The position numbers and the translations under genes were made by a program. A stretch of 64,000 nucleotides of DNA, taken from contig CBDEFQ010000004.1 in assembly GCA_965237485.1 (NCBI GenBank), positions 558,001-622,000 on the forward strand. Direction: 5' to 3'. Shown in pieces: positions 17,065 through 26,438 of the stretch (position 1 is its first letter; each line of letters starts with the position of its first letter). Under the pieces are notes generated by a model. That model did not search any database. It was given only the letters and a program-made list of their open reading frames with translations, and was not told the DNA's origin. The stretch is from JAAELZ01 sp965237485 (GTDB lineage Bacteria > Pseudomonadota > Gammaproteobacteria > Arenicellales > Poriferihabitantaceae).

Positions 17065-19368
17065 TTATCTAAATAATGTTCCCAGAGAAATCTGAAATTT
17101 TTGTTTTTCATCACCATCCTCTTCGTTAAGGGGAACGCCGTAGCTCAGGCTTAATGGCCCTACTGGTGAATACCAGTGCAGCAAGAGGCCAGCAGAATAA
17201 CGCATCTGACCTAAATCAAAATCCTCTCCATTACCATAGGCCATCCCGCCATCAACGAATATACCGTAACGCTTATCTTTAGAAGTTCCTGAGCCAAAGG
17301 TTGGCATTAATAATTCAAGGTTTGCAACTATTCGTCGATCACCTCCGGTGGGTTGAGGTGTATCACCTGTATCCCTGGGGCCTAAAGAGCGCGAACGATA
17401 ACCCCGTACTGAGCTTGGTCCGCCTGCAAAATAGTTCTTATAAAACGGCAAACTATCACCGCTCGCACTACCATAGCTTCCTCCATATCCGATTTTAAGC
17501 TTAGACTTAAAAGTAAGGCTCCTACCTAAGGGTATATATTTGGAGGCAGATAGATTGAGCTTGTAATATTCTACGTCACTCCCCGGCACAGAAGATTCCA
17601 ACGAAATACTCGAACTCATTCCCTGAGTTGGGAATATAAAATCATTCAGTGTATTTTTTGAAAAAGATACACGCGTACCCAGATTATCACTTTCCGGATT
17701 ATTGCTAATGAACTGCTGAAATTCGGGCGGGGTTTCCGTCGTTTCTTCTAGTTCAATTCGTTCGACAAAAGCGGTAACATTAAATGAATTAGTCTCTGAT
17801 ACTGGAATCTTGTAGGTAACGCCTAGCTCAATCGAGTTAGCAATGTACTCTGCGGTCGATATTTCAGTAGAGTTGAGCTCACGGTTTCTGGCATATAAAC
17901 CACGGCTCACCCCGTTGGTCATATAGTAAGGATTAGTGTAGCTGAGCTCATAAGTGTTGACTGCATCAGAGTTGTTAAGCGTGACCGCCAACTGCCTACC
18001 TAAACCCAAAAAGTTACGCTGTGAATAGCCGATCTGAAATAAAGCCCCTTCAGCATCTGAATAACCTATAGCAAATGTTAAGCTGCCGGTTGAACGTTCA
18101 GCGATGGTCACTAACAAATCAATTTGATCCGCAACCCCCGGCACCGGCAAGGTGTCGATACGTACGGTTTCAAAAAAGCCTAAGCGTTGCAAACGTTCTT
18201 GAGAGCGGCGCACATCAGCAGCAGAGAAACGCGCACCTTCTAGTTGCCGCATTTCTCGCCGGATCACATCATCTCTTGAAACAACATTGCCTGAAATATC
18301 GATGCGCCTAACGTATAAACGTGAGCCTTGCTCTAAGGCAAAAGTAACATCTACAGTTTTATTTTCTCGATCAACATTCGGAATTGAATCGACTTGCGCT
18401 AGGCCATAGCCAAGGTCCGCCAACGCATCACTAATTGACCTGCGAATTTCGCTTATTGTTTTCAGAGAAAAAATTGATTTATCTTCGACTTTCAGTAAGT
18501 TGCGAATACTTTCGTCGCCTAGGTCATGCTCCCCAGACACATCTAAATCACCTAAACTAAAACGATCACCTTCAAACAGTGAAATAAACAGCTCAATATC
18601 TTGCTTATTTGGGCTTATAGTTACGTTGGTTGAACGCAACTCAAAATCAAAATAACCTCTATCGGCGTAAAAAGATCTTAGGTCTTCCATATCACCTTCG
18701 AGTTTTTGCTTAGAATACAAATCTGCGCGGCTAAATGGGCTAAGGCCCCGCTTTGCAGTTACCTCCATTCGCTTTTTTAACTGCTTAGCGCTAAATGCTT
18801 CGTTGCCCACAAAAGTAATTTTGCTGATTGATGCCACGCGCCCTTCATTTATACTGACAATAATTCTGGCACGATTTTGATCCAGCATACTGACATCCTG
18901 TTCCACTTTCGCTGAGTAACGTCCGCGAGAAAAATACTCATCACTTATCGCCTTTACTACTTCATTCAATCGCTTTTGATTGAGTATGCGCCCTTCGGTT
19001 AGCTGCGCATTGTCAAAAATGGTTTTAATATCCTTTTCCTTAATGGCTTTACTACCATTAATTGTAATACCAGCAATAGAGGGCCGCTCATCGACTTCGA
19101 CCACTAAAACTGACCCTTCTTGGCGTAACTTAACGTTACGAAAAAAGCCGGTTTCGAAAAGCGTCTTTATAGCTTCTCGCGCATCGCTAGCATCAATTTG
19201 ATCGCCTACTTTAAGCGGCAGATAATTAAAGATTGTTCCATCTTCTATTCGCCCTGCACCTTCAACTCGAATATCAGAAATGGTAAACGGTTCAATACTT
19301 TGTGCAAATAAGCTACCTGATACAAGGCAACAAACAAGTAAGCCAAAGACTGCGATTTTTTTTATCAT
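17065..19368 (-). CDS. bamA: outer membrane protein assembly factor BamA
   Basis: Core of the BAM complex that folds beta-barrel proteins into the outer membrane. 767 residues: signal peptide to about residue 22, five POTRA domains (about 23-425) and an Omp85 barrel. The loop-6 motif appears as VRGYRSRSLGPRD. The last residues read SLGTLFR; most BamA proteins end in an aromatic residue, so the terminal Arg after Phe is slightly unusual. It lies 16 bp after rseP and upstream of skp. Confidence 0.97.
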   Translation of the reverse strand: MIKKIAVFGLLVCCLVSGSLFAQSIEPFTISDIRVEGAGRIEDGTIFNYLPLKVGDQIDASDAREAIKTLFETGFFRNVKLRQEGSVLVVEVDERPSIAGITINGSKAIKEKDIKTIFDNAQLTEGRILNQKRLNEVVKAISDEYFSRGRYSAKVEQDVSMLDQNRARIIVSINEGRVASISKITFVGNEAFSAKQLKKRMEVTAKRGLSPFSRADLYSKQKLEGDMEDLRSFYADRGYFDFELRSTNVTISPNKQDIELFISLFEGDRFSLGDLDVSGEHDLGDESIRNLLKVEDKSIFSLKTISEIRRSISDALADLGYGLAQVDSIPNVDRENKTVDVTFALEQGSRLYVRRIDISGNVVSRDDVIRREMRQLEGARFSAADVRRSQERLQRLGFFETVRIDTLPVPGVADQIDLLVTIAERSTGSLTFAIGYSDAEGALFQIGYSQRNFLGLGRQLAVTLNNSDAVNTYELSYTNPYYMTNGVSRGLYARNRELNSTEISTAEYIANSIELGVTYKIPVSETNSFNVTAFVERIELEETTETPPEFQQFISNNPESDNLGTRVSFSKNTLNDFIFPTQGMSSSISLESSVPGSDVEYYKLNLSASKYIPLGRSLTFKSKLKIGYGGSYGSASGDSLPFYKNYFAGGPSSVRGYRSRSLGPRDTGDTPQPTGGDRRIVANLELLMPTFGSGTSKDKRYGIFVDGGMAYGNGEDFDLGQMRYSAGLLLHWYSPVGPLSLSYGVPLNEEDGDEKQKFQISLGTLFR

Positions 19369-19384
19369 TTAAGGTAAACAACGT

Positions 19385-20722
19385 TTAGGTTATCAAGCGA
19401 ATAATATCATTGTAGAAAGCCAAAGACATTAAAAGAAGTAAGACGCCAATTCCAATTTGTTGCCCCCATACCATCACTTTTTCTGATACCGGACTGCCTT
19501 TAATCGCTTCAATCAAAAAGAACAGTAAATGCCCTCCGTCAAGCACCGGCACAGGTAATAAATTAATTAACCCTAAGCTAATGCTAATGACTACTAAAAA
19601 CAATACAAAATCACTTACTCCGCTCTGCACGGTATGCCCAGCCATATTAGCGATGGTAATCGGGCCAGATAAATTTTCAGTCCCCACCTCGCGCGTGAAC
19701 ATTTTACCTATGGAAACCAAACTGACCCAAGAAAACCGCCAAGTGTAATCCACCGATTTAAAAAAGCCTTCGGCAACCCCAGTGCGGTAACTGTGCTTTG
19801 GTGGGTAGATACCAATTTGCCCATATTGTTTACCTTCGTATTCTCGTTGAGTAGTTACCACCTCTTTAGTGCGCACTTCATCTCCATCTGTGAAGCGAAT
19901 ATTTATAAGCTGCTTGGGTTTATTGGAAATCGCAGAGACCACGTCTTCCCAAGTTGACATCGAAACCCCGTCTATACTGAGTATTTTTGCCCCCGCACGC
20001 ATCCCGATTTGATCTGCAGGAAACCCAGGCACAACTTGCGACACACTGGCTTCACCAGTTGATGGATAAAGACCCACATTCTGGCTTAAAAAGCCCGGAC
20101 CTATCTCTCTGGTCGCAATTTTGGAAAGATCAACCGGAATAAGCAGCTCTTGTGAGCCATTTTGTCGTCTGTTGACCTTAAATTCTACGGTATTGCCACC
20201 AAACCCTTTGTGGACTAAATATACTAATTGATCTTGCCATCCATGAATCTTGCGGCCATCAATCGACACCAGTTCGTCACCTTGTAAAAACCCTGCCTGT
20301 GCCGCAATCGAATTTTCCACCACTTTGCCAACAACGGGCTTGATATCTTGTGTCCCATAAACATACAAGCCCCACATCGCAATAATTGCAAAAATAAGGT
20401 TTGCGGCAGGCCCAGCCGCTACGATGGCGGTACGTTTAGCCAGACTCGCTTGGTTAAAAGATCTAGGCAATTCCTCCTCGCTAACTTCGTCAACTCTTTC
20501 ATCCAACATTTTGACGTAGCCGCCAAGCGGAATGGCGGCCAAAATATATTCTGTATCATCGTTCTTGCGACGCCATGTTTTTAGCGGCTTACCAAAGCCC
20601 ACTGAAAATTTTAACACTTTAACACCTGATTTTCTGGCCACCCAAAAATGACCAAACTCGTGAATAGTGACGAGTATTCCTATCGCTAAAATAAACCCTA
20701 GTACGCTATATAATACCTGCAT
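19385..20722 (-). CDS. rseP: RIP metalloprotease RseP
   Basis: Site-2 intramembrane zinc protease that cleaves anti-sigma factor RseA in the envelope stress response. 445 residues. The HEFGH zinc motif is near residue 22 in the first membrane helix; two PDZ domains span about 110-300; the second metal motif is LPVPVLDGGHLLF near 385-400; a C-terminal helix follows. It starts only 7 bp after uvrB; in E. coli rseP instead follows cdsA, so the uvrB junction is a lineage difference. Confidence 0.96.
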   Translation of the reverse strand: MQVLYSVLGFILAIGILVTIHEFGHFWVARKSGVKVLKFSVGFGKPLKTWRRKNDDTEYILAAIPLGGYVKMLDERVDEVSEEELPRSFNQASLAKRTAIVAAGPAANLIFAIIAMWGLYVYGTQDIKPVVGKVVENSIAAQAGFLQGDELVSIDGRKIHGWQDQLVYLVHKGFGGNTVEFKVNRRQNGSQELLIPVDLSKIATREIGPGFLSQNVGLYPSTGEASVSQVVPGFPADQIGMRAGAKILSIDGVSMSTWEDVVSAISNKPKQLINIRFTDGDEVRTKEVVTTQREYEGKQYGQIGIYPPKHSYRTGVAEGFFKSVDYTWRFSWVSLVSIGKMFTREVGTENLSGPITIANMAGHTVQSGVSDFVLFLVVISISLGLINLLPVPVLDGGHLLFFLIEAIKGSPVSEKVMVWGQQIGIGVLLLLMSLAFYNDIIRLIT

Positions 20723-20729
20723 AAAACCT

Positions 20730-22742
20730 CTAAATTGATGACATTAGCTGCGTATCCCGCAACTGCTTAAGTTGATCACGAATTTTACCTGCTTCCTCGA
20801 ATTCCAAATTCTTCGCGTGTGAATACATCTGTTTTTCCAATTTCTTAATATTCCTACCCAATTGGAACGGCGTTTGTACCGAATATTCAGCAAGCTCTTC
20901 CGCTGCCATAGGCAACGCCTCAAATTGATTCGAGGCCACTGGCAATCCGTCTATTATATCGCGAATTGGCTTAACTACACCTTTCGGTACGATACCATGC
21001 TTTAGATTGTGGGCAACTTGCCTTTCGCGACGGCGGTCGGTTTCCTGTACAGCCGCTTTAATCGAGTCGGTTTCTCGGTCAGCGTACAAAATAACAAAAC
21101 CATTTACATTACGAGCAGCCCGTCCGATGGTTTGTATTAATGAACGGGCAGACCTCAAAAAACCTTCTTTATCGGCATCTAAAATGGCTACTAAGGCCAC
21201 CTCAGGGATATCCAATCCTTCACGCAACAGATTGATGCCAATTAACACATCAAATTCACTCTTGCGTAAATCTCTAATGATCTCAACACGCTCGACGGTA
21301 TCAATATCAGAATGCAGATAGCGCACCTTTACTCCTTGATCATGATAATACTTGGTTAAATCTTCCGCTAAACGCTTGGTAATAGTCGTAACCAAAATCC
21401 TTTCTTTGAGAATAACGCGCCGATTGATCTCTGACAGTAAGTCATCTACCTGTGATTCCACGGGGCGTATTTCCACAATGGGGTCCACCAATCCCGTCGG
21501 CCTTACAAGTTGATCAATCATTTCAGGAGCGTGCTTATGCTCATAAGCACCGGGTGTCGCCGAAACAAATATCGTTTGCGGCATGAGTTTCTCAAACTCT
21601 TCAAACATTAATGGTCGGTTGTCACGTGCTGAAGGGAGGCGGAAACCAAAATCAACTAAGTTCTGCTTTCGTGAAGCATCACCCTTATACATCGCGCCTA
21701 TTTGCGGCACCATCACATGGCTTTCATCTAAAAACATGAGCGCATTTTTTGGTAAGTAATCTATTAGTGTGGGCGGTGCTTGTCCCGGCGCCCGACCGGA
21801 TAAATAGCGCGAATAGTTCTCAATACCTGAGCAATAACCCAGTTCTCGCATCATTTCTAAATCATATTCTGTGCGTTGCTTAATGCGTTGTGCCTCAACT
21901 AATCTTCCATTCTCCTCAAAATAGGCGTGTTGCTCACGCATGTCTTCGGTGATTTGATCAAGCACCCCTAGCAGCGTTTCACGCGGTGTAACATAATGAC
22001 TCTTTGGGTAGATGGTAATGCGACTCAGCCTTTCCTCCACCACCCCTGTTAGGGGGTCAAATTTTACAATGGCCTCTACTTCATCTCCAAACAGTTCAAT
22101 GCGGATCGCTAACTTATCTGATTCTGCTGGAAATATATCAATCACATCACCACGCACCCTGAACGTGGCACGTCGCAACTCAATATCATTACGTTGATAC
22201 TGCATAACCGCAAGGTGCTGCAAGATAGCGCGTTGTTCAATCGTTTCGCCTACACTTAGATGCAATATCATTTTGTGATAAGCCTCTGGATCTCCTAGTC
22301 CATATATCGCTGACACAGAAGTAACAATCACCACGTCCTTTCTCTCCAGCAACGCTTTAGTGGCCGACAAACGCATTTGGTCGATATGATCATTGACCGA
22401 AGCGTCCTTTTCGATAAACGTATCTGAGCTGGCAACATAAGCTTCCGGCTGATAATAGTCATAATAGGAGACAAAATACTCAACCGCGTTGTGCGGAAAA
22501 AACTCTCGCATCTCGGAGTAAAGCTGCGCTGCTAAAGTTTTATTGGGCGCCATTACAATAGCGGGACGCCCGGTGTTAGCAATTACATTTGCCATCGTAA
22601 AGGTTTTTCCCGAACCCGTAACGCCCAGCAAGGATTGATACAACTCGCCGTTAGACAAGCCTTGCTCTAGTGCCGAAATTGCCTGTGGCTGATCTCCAGC
22701 AGGCTGATAATCACTCACTAATTGGAAATTAGTGTGGCCCAT
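20730..22742 (-). CDS. uvrB: excinuclease ABC subunit UvrB
   Basis: DNA damage-verification helicase of nucleotide excision repair. 670 residues. Walker A GVTGSGKT near residue 40, beta-hairpin region EYFVSYYDYYQPEAYV, helicase motifs FLDESHV, SATPG and QTIGRAARN, and a C-terminal UVR motif (KQMYSHAKNLEFEEAGKIRD) that contacts UvrC. It sits in one run with recR upstream (26 bp) and rseP downstream (7 bp). Confidence 0.98.
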   Translation of the reverse strand: MGHTNFQLVSDYQPAGDQPQAISALEQGLSNGELYQSLLGVTGSGKTFTMANVIANTGRPAIVMAPNKTLAAQLYSEMREFFPHNAVEYFVSYYDYYQPEAYVASSDTFIEKDASVNDHIDQMRLSATKALLERKDVVIVTSVSAIYGLGDPEAYHKMILHLSVGETIEQRAILQHLAVMQYQRNDIELRRATFRVRGDVIDIFPAESDKLAIRIELFGDEVEAIVKFDPLTGVVEERLSRITIYPKSHYVTPRETLLGVLDQITEDMREQHAYFEENGRLVEAQRIKQRTEYDLEMMRELGYCSGIENYSRYLSGRAPGQAPPTLIDYLPKNALMFLDESHVMVPQIGAMYKGDASRKQNLVDFGFRLPSARDNRPLMFEEFEKLMPQTIFVSATPGAYEHKHAPEMIDQLVRPTGLVDPIVEIRPVESQVDDLLSEINRRVILKERILVTTITKRLAEDLTKYYHDQGVKVRYLHSDIDTVERVEIIRDLRKSEFDVLIGINLLREGLDIPEVALVAILDADKEGFLRSARSLIQTIGRAARNVNGFVILYADRETDSIKAAVQETDRRRERQVAHNLKHGIVPKGVVKPIRDIIDGLPVASNQFEALPMAAEELAEYSVQTPFQLGRNIKKLEKQMYSHAKNLEFEEAGKIRDQLKQLRDTQLMSSI

Positions 22743-22768
22743 AAATATCTTCCAAATTGAGTAGAAAG

Positions 22769-23365
22769 TTAAACCGCGCGACGGTCGGTAAAGGCTTGAT
22801 TTAAAGTGCCCGCATCCATGTATTCAAGCTCTCCACCTACAGGAACTCCCCGTGCTAAGCGGGTAACAGATAATGCAGTAGATACCAACAGATCAGCTAT
22901 AAAATCTGCGGTCGCTTCACCTTCAATCGTCAAATTTGTGGCCAACACCACCTCGGTGATTTCGCCTAAATCAATTAACTCGATTAGGCGATCAATACCT
23001 AACTGATCTGGACCAATTCCATCCAGTGGTGACAAGTGCCCCATAAGTACAAAATACATACCCCGAAAAGCATTAGCTTGCTCTACTGCTTCAACATCTG
23101 CAGGTGTCTCGGCAACACATAAAAGCGTTTTATCGCGCTTTGGGGACGCACAGATAGCGCATAGGTCGCTCTCAGAGAAATTGTTACAGCGCGTACAATG
23201 ACTAACCTTTGACAGAGCAGATTTGATTGCATCCGCAATTGAAAAAGCCCCTTCTCTATCTCGCTCCAACAAATGAAATGTCATCCGTTGTGCAGACTTA
23301 GGACCGATTCCCGGCAATCGTTGCAACGACATTTGCAGCTGCTCAACCGAGCGAGAATTAGACAT
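22769..23365 (-). CDS. recR: recombination mediator RecR
   Basis: Loads RecA at gaps with RecF and RecO. 198 residues: N-terminal HhH (LPGIGPKSAQRM), C4 zinc finger (CTRCNNFSESDLCAIC), Toprim domain (CVAETPADVEAVE) and a C-terminal Walker-B-like region. It is 34 bp after ybaB, as in the conserved dnaX-ybaB-recR operon. Confidence 0.98.
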   Translation of the reverse strand: MSNSRSVEQLQMSLQRLPGIGPKSAQRMTFHLLERDREGAFSIADAIKSALSKVSHCTRCNNFSESDLCAICASPKRDKTLLCVAETPADVEAVEQANAFRGMYFVLMGHLSPLDGIGPDQLGIDRLIELIDLGEITEVVLATNLTIEGEATADFIADLLVSTALSVTRLARGVPVGGELEYMDAGTLNQAFTDRRAV

Positions 23366-23399
23366 TTTAAAAGACAGTTAAATAAACCAGATTTTAGGT

Positions 23400-23717
23400 T
23401 TAGAACGGTAAGTTTAGCCCGGGGATATTAAGCCCAGCGGTTAATCCACCCATTTTTTGCTGAGACGCCGTTTCCACTTTTTGCAAGGCGTCATTCATCG
23501 CCGCTGCAATTAAATCTTCCAATACCTCAATATCATCACTCACCAATTGTGGGTCGATCTGCACCCGTTTCACATCATGACGACAAGTGACCGTGATAGA
23601 CACCAGCCCGCCCCCAGATTGACCCACCACTTTCATTTCGGCTAATTCTTCCTGTGCTTTTTTCATGTTCGCCTGCATCTCCTGTGCCTGCTTCATCATA
23701 TTACCCAAGCCTTTCAT
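23400..23717 (-). CDS. ybaB: YbaB/EbfC family nucleoid-associated protein
   Basis: 105-residue DNA-binding protein that forms tweezer-like dimers. An N-terminal amphipathic helix rich in Gln, Met and Lys (MMKQAQEMQANMKKAQEELA) is followed by GGLVSITVTCRHDVKRVQID. Genomic position between dnaX and recR is diagnostic. Confidence 0.96.
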   Translation of the reverse strand: MKGLGNMMKQAQEMQANMKKAQEELAEMKVVGQSGGGLVSITVTCRHDVKRVQIDPQLVSDDIEVLEDLIAAAMNDALQKVETASQQKMGGLTAGLNIPGLNLPF

Positions 23718-23751
23718 AAATAATGCCTCTTAAATTTAATTTGCAGCAAGC

Positions 23752-25614
23752 CTATGCTTGCTTAACAGACTTAATTGAACTGACGTCGACCGTCGCATCG
23801 AATAGCCTAACCATTTCTTGCACCGCGGGGTCTTCTTGAAACGATTTCCGGGTCGCTTCAGATTGAAGCTGCGCTTGCTTAGCATTACAGCCGGCAGCGG
23901 TCATTGCATTATCAACTTCACTAATTTGAGTTTCTAGTTTAATGGTTTCAACGCTTTTGCTATTAAGTTGTAACTCAATGGCTGCAAGCCGGTCATTATT
24001 CAATAGCTGGGCGTATTTGGAATCCAAACTTACTGTCAATGTCCCGCCAGTCAGACCTTGTGGCGACATATGTAACGCCAATTGCCTACCCATTCCGCGC
24101 AACGGTAAGTCATTGATCATCTTGGTCCAAGTCTGAATGTTATTTACAAGCTTGGCGAGATCGACTGACGCCTGCTCAACTTTCTGACTCAAACTATCAG
24201 CTTCAGCTGCTGGTGTTACCACAGCACTTATTGCCTGCTGCGGTGCTGCCGCCTTCACTGAGTTGCTCTCCTTACCAACATATTCTTGATGCATTGATTT
24301 TGAGATTTTATTGCCTACTATAGGAGGCGTTTGCTTTCCGGCCGTAACTTGGTGTTGGTCTGTTAAATGTGGTGGTAGTTGAGTATTCTTATCGGCGAGT
24401 ACAAAATGCTCTTGGGTTGCCTCTGTTTTTTCTGCCACCACCTTTGGCGTTTCAGTCGACTGACTCACCGTTTTAGTTACGTCGGCACCTAGCTTATTCT
24501 CAGATGGATTACGGTCACTTTTAGTCTGCGCTCTGGGCGTAAATGCAAACAACCTCAGCAAGGCCATCTCAAATCCTGTGCGTAAGTCAGGTGCCAGATT
24601 GATATCACGTTTCCCATGCAACACAATTTGATAATACAGTTGAAGCTCTTCAGCGCTTAAATTGTTTGCAAAGTTTTTTATTAACACTGTGTCCAAGCCT
24701 TTCCATTCTATAGCTTCTGGCGAAAACTGGTAAGCAGAAATTGCATGCAACATTGATAGCAAATCATCCAATGCAGTTTGATAATCCGCTGATTTTCGCA
24801 CCATTGAATCAATAGCCTGTTGAACAATTGTGTAATCTGCTGCAATCAAGCCTTCCACAATAGCCGAAATTTGGTTTGAATCGATCATTCCAAGCATTTC
24901 ACGCAATACCGGCTCCGAAACATTTTCGTTTCCAAAGGCGATGGCTTGATCCAACAAACTCAGCGCATCACGCATACTACCGTTCGCCGCTCGAGCAATT
25001 AGACTTAATGGGATTGGCTCGTAGGCGATTTTCTCAGCAGTTAATGTTCGCGCTAATTGTTCAGCAATTACCTCTTGTTCAATCGCATTAAGGCTAAATT
25101 GAATACAACGCGAAAGAATTGTCATCGGCAACTTTTGTGGATCAGTTGTCGCCAGCAAAAACTTTACATGCTCAGGGGGTTCTTCAAGTGTTTTAAGTAA
25201 GGCGTTGAAACTATGCGTAGAAAGCATGTGCACTTCGTCAATCAAATACACTTTATAACGCCCTTGGGTGGGCGCATACTGCACATTGTCTAGCAAATCA
25301 CGTGTATCGTCTACTTTAGTGCGTGAAGCGGCATCAACCTCAATTAGATCAATATAATTACCCGCAGTAACTGCCATACAAGAGCCACATTCGCCGCATG
25401 GGTTGGCACTTACTCCCGTTTCACAATTAAGCGCTTTAGCAAAAATTCGCGCTAAAGTGGTTTTACCTACACCGCGCGTTCCAGTAAACAAGAACGCGTG
25501 ATGTATGCGGTCAGAATCAAGTGCGTTTGAAAGCGCAGTCACAATGTGCTGCTGTCCAACCACCTCTGAAAATTGCTTTGGTCGCCACTTACGCGCTAAT
25601 ACTTGATAACTCAC
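23752..25614 (-). CDS. dnaX: DNA polymerase III subunits gamma/tau
   Basis: Clamp-loader ATPase, 620 residues. AAA+ domain with Walker A GTRGVGKTT near residue 45, four-cysteine zinc module CETGVSANPCGECGSC, Walker B IDEVHML and sensor motifs; then an acidic, low-complexity linker (about 365-475) and a tau C-terminal domain for contact with the polymerase. I found no clean programmed frameshift signal in the linker. It follows the SRP RNA gene by about 90 bp and heads the dnaX-ybaB-recR cluster. Confidence 0.97.
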   Translation of the reverse strand: MSYQVLARKWRPKQFSEVVGQQHIVTALSNALDSDRIHHAFLFTGTRGVGKTTLARIFAKALNCETGVSANPCGECGSCMAVTAGNYIDLIEVDAASRTKVDDTRDLLDNVQYAPTQGRYKVYLIDEVHMLSTHSFNALLKTLEEPPEHVKFLLATTDPQKLPMTILSRCIQFSLNAIEQEVIAEQLARTLTAEKIAYEPIPLSLIARAANGSMRDALSLLDQAIAFGNENVSEPVLREMLGMIDSNQISAIVEGLIAADYTIVQQAIDSMVRKSADYQTALDDLLSMLHAISAYQFSPEAIEWKGLDTVLIKNFANNLSAEELQLYYQIVLHGKRDINLAPDLRTGFEMALLRLFAFTPRAQTKSDRNPSENKLGADVTKTVSQSTETPKVVAEKTEATQEHFVLADKNTQLPPHLTDQHQVTAGKQTPPIVGNKISKSMHQEYVGKESNSVKAAAPQQAISAVVTPAAEADSLSQKVEQASVDLAKLVNNIQTWTKMINDLPLRGMGRQLALHMSPQGLTGGTLTVSLDSKYAQLLNNDRLAAIELQLNSKSVETIKLETQISEVDNAMTAAGCNAKQAQLQSEATRKSFQEDPAVQEMVRLFDATVDVSSIKSVKQA

Positions 25615-25702
25615 TTAGCTAATTACGCGGCAATAAATTTAACGAATAGAAGCATCTACGCTTGATAAATTAGATTTTGCTGCAGCAAAATCTATATGAA
25701 GG

Positions 25703-25816
25703 TGGCGGATCCAATCAGCCGAACCTAGCACCCGAATCCACCGCTACGGCTGCTCCCTTCCGGGCCTGACCGAGTTCACAATTTATCGCCGCTAAGGTAG
25801 CCCATTATCACCGCCA
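25703..25816 (-). ncRNA. ffs: bacterial signal recognition particle RNA (4.5S)
   Basis: On the minus strand the sequence holds the conserved SRP RNA apical loop GGTCAGGCCCGGAAGG, followed by AGCAGCC. The proposed ends TGGCGG and CCGCCA pair to close a single long hairpin of 114 nt, the same size as E. coli 4.5S RNA. The gene lies just upstream of dnaX, its usual neighbour. End positions are inferred from the pairing. Confidence 0.92.
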
Positions 25817-25998
25817 TAGAGTCGTAAATATCGTAATTTACGAGCGGCAAATTCTAGCACAAAGGCATCAATCACAAATAGCCAATGCGTAGATAAATCT
25901 TTTGGTAGAGTAAAACTAGACCAGCTTTGTGATCATAGTATTAGCCCAAAGAACTGAGCTACTCTACTTGTTAATTTACACTACCTAACGTAAGCAAA

Positions 25999-26418
25999 TT
26001 ACTTAACAATCAACACCGCGGCTGCAGCTCTATCCGCCACGCTTGAGCTACAAGAACCTAGGGATTTGTGACCGCTGCTTGAGTTTTTGCGTCGACAACC
26101 CACAATAATTAAATCAGGCTCCCAAGCCGCAGCCTCAGCTAGCACTTCCTTTGCACGTTTGCCTTGCCTCAAACAATAACTCGCTTGTACATCTCCTAGG
26201 TGTTTTTCAGCCAAATTACTTAACAATGATAGCATTTCGCTTTTAAGTCCATCCTGAGCATCATCAGGGAAAAATGAGGCCACAAGCGGAGTTCCATAGT
26301 CAGCGACAACCGAAACCAGCCTTACCTGCTCAGCACCTAACTTGGCAGCAGTTTTACATAACTTAGCGGCGTCGTTTTGGGCAGGTACATCTACCGCGAC
26401 AAGAATTTTGTTAAACAT
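25999..26418 (-). CDS. universal stress protein (UspA family)
   Basis: 139 residues with the Usp fold: N-terminal strand FNKILVAVDVPA, then PDLIIVGCRRKNSSSGHKSLGSCSSSVADRA, which fits the ATP-binding pattern G-2x-G-9x-G(S/T) in relaxed form. It follows the TRAP permease gene after 20 bp. Usp proteins encoded beside TRAP transporters (for example TeaD of Halomonas) regulate uptake, so a transporter-associated role is likely. Confidence 0.85.
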   Translation of the reverse strand: MFNKILVAVDVPAQNDAAKLCKTAAKLGAEQVRLVSVVADYGTPLVASFFPDDAQDGLKSEMLSLLSNLAEKHLGDVQASYCLRQGKRAKEVLAEAAAWEPDLIIVGCRRKNSSSGHKSLGSCSSSVADRAAAAVLIVK

Positions 26419-26438
26419 TTTTGTTTCCTCAGTGATAA

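Noticed and set aside
24420..24436. A6C run in dnaX as a gamma-producing frameshift site
   Set aside because: The run is not in the X-XXY-YYZ phase relative to the dnaX frame, so canonical -1 slippage is not expected.
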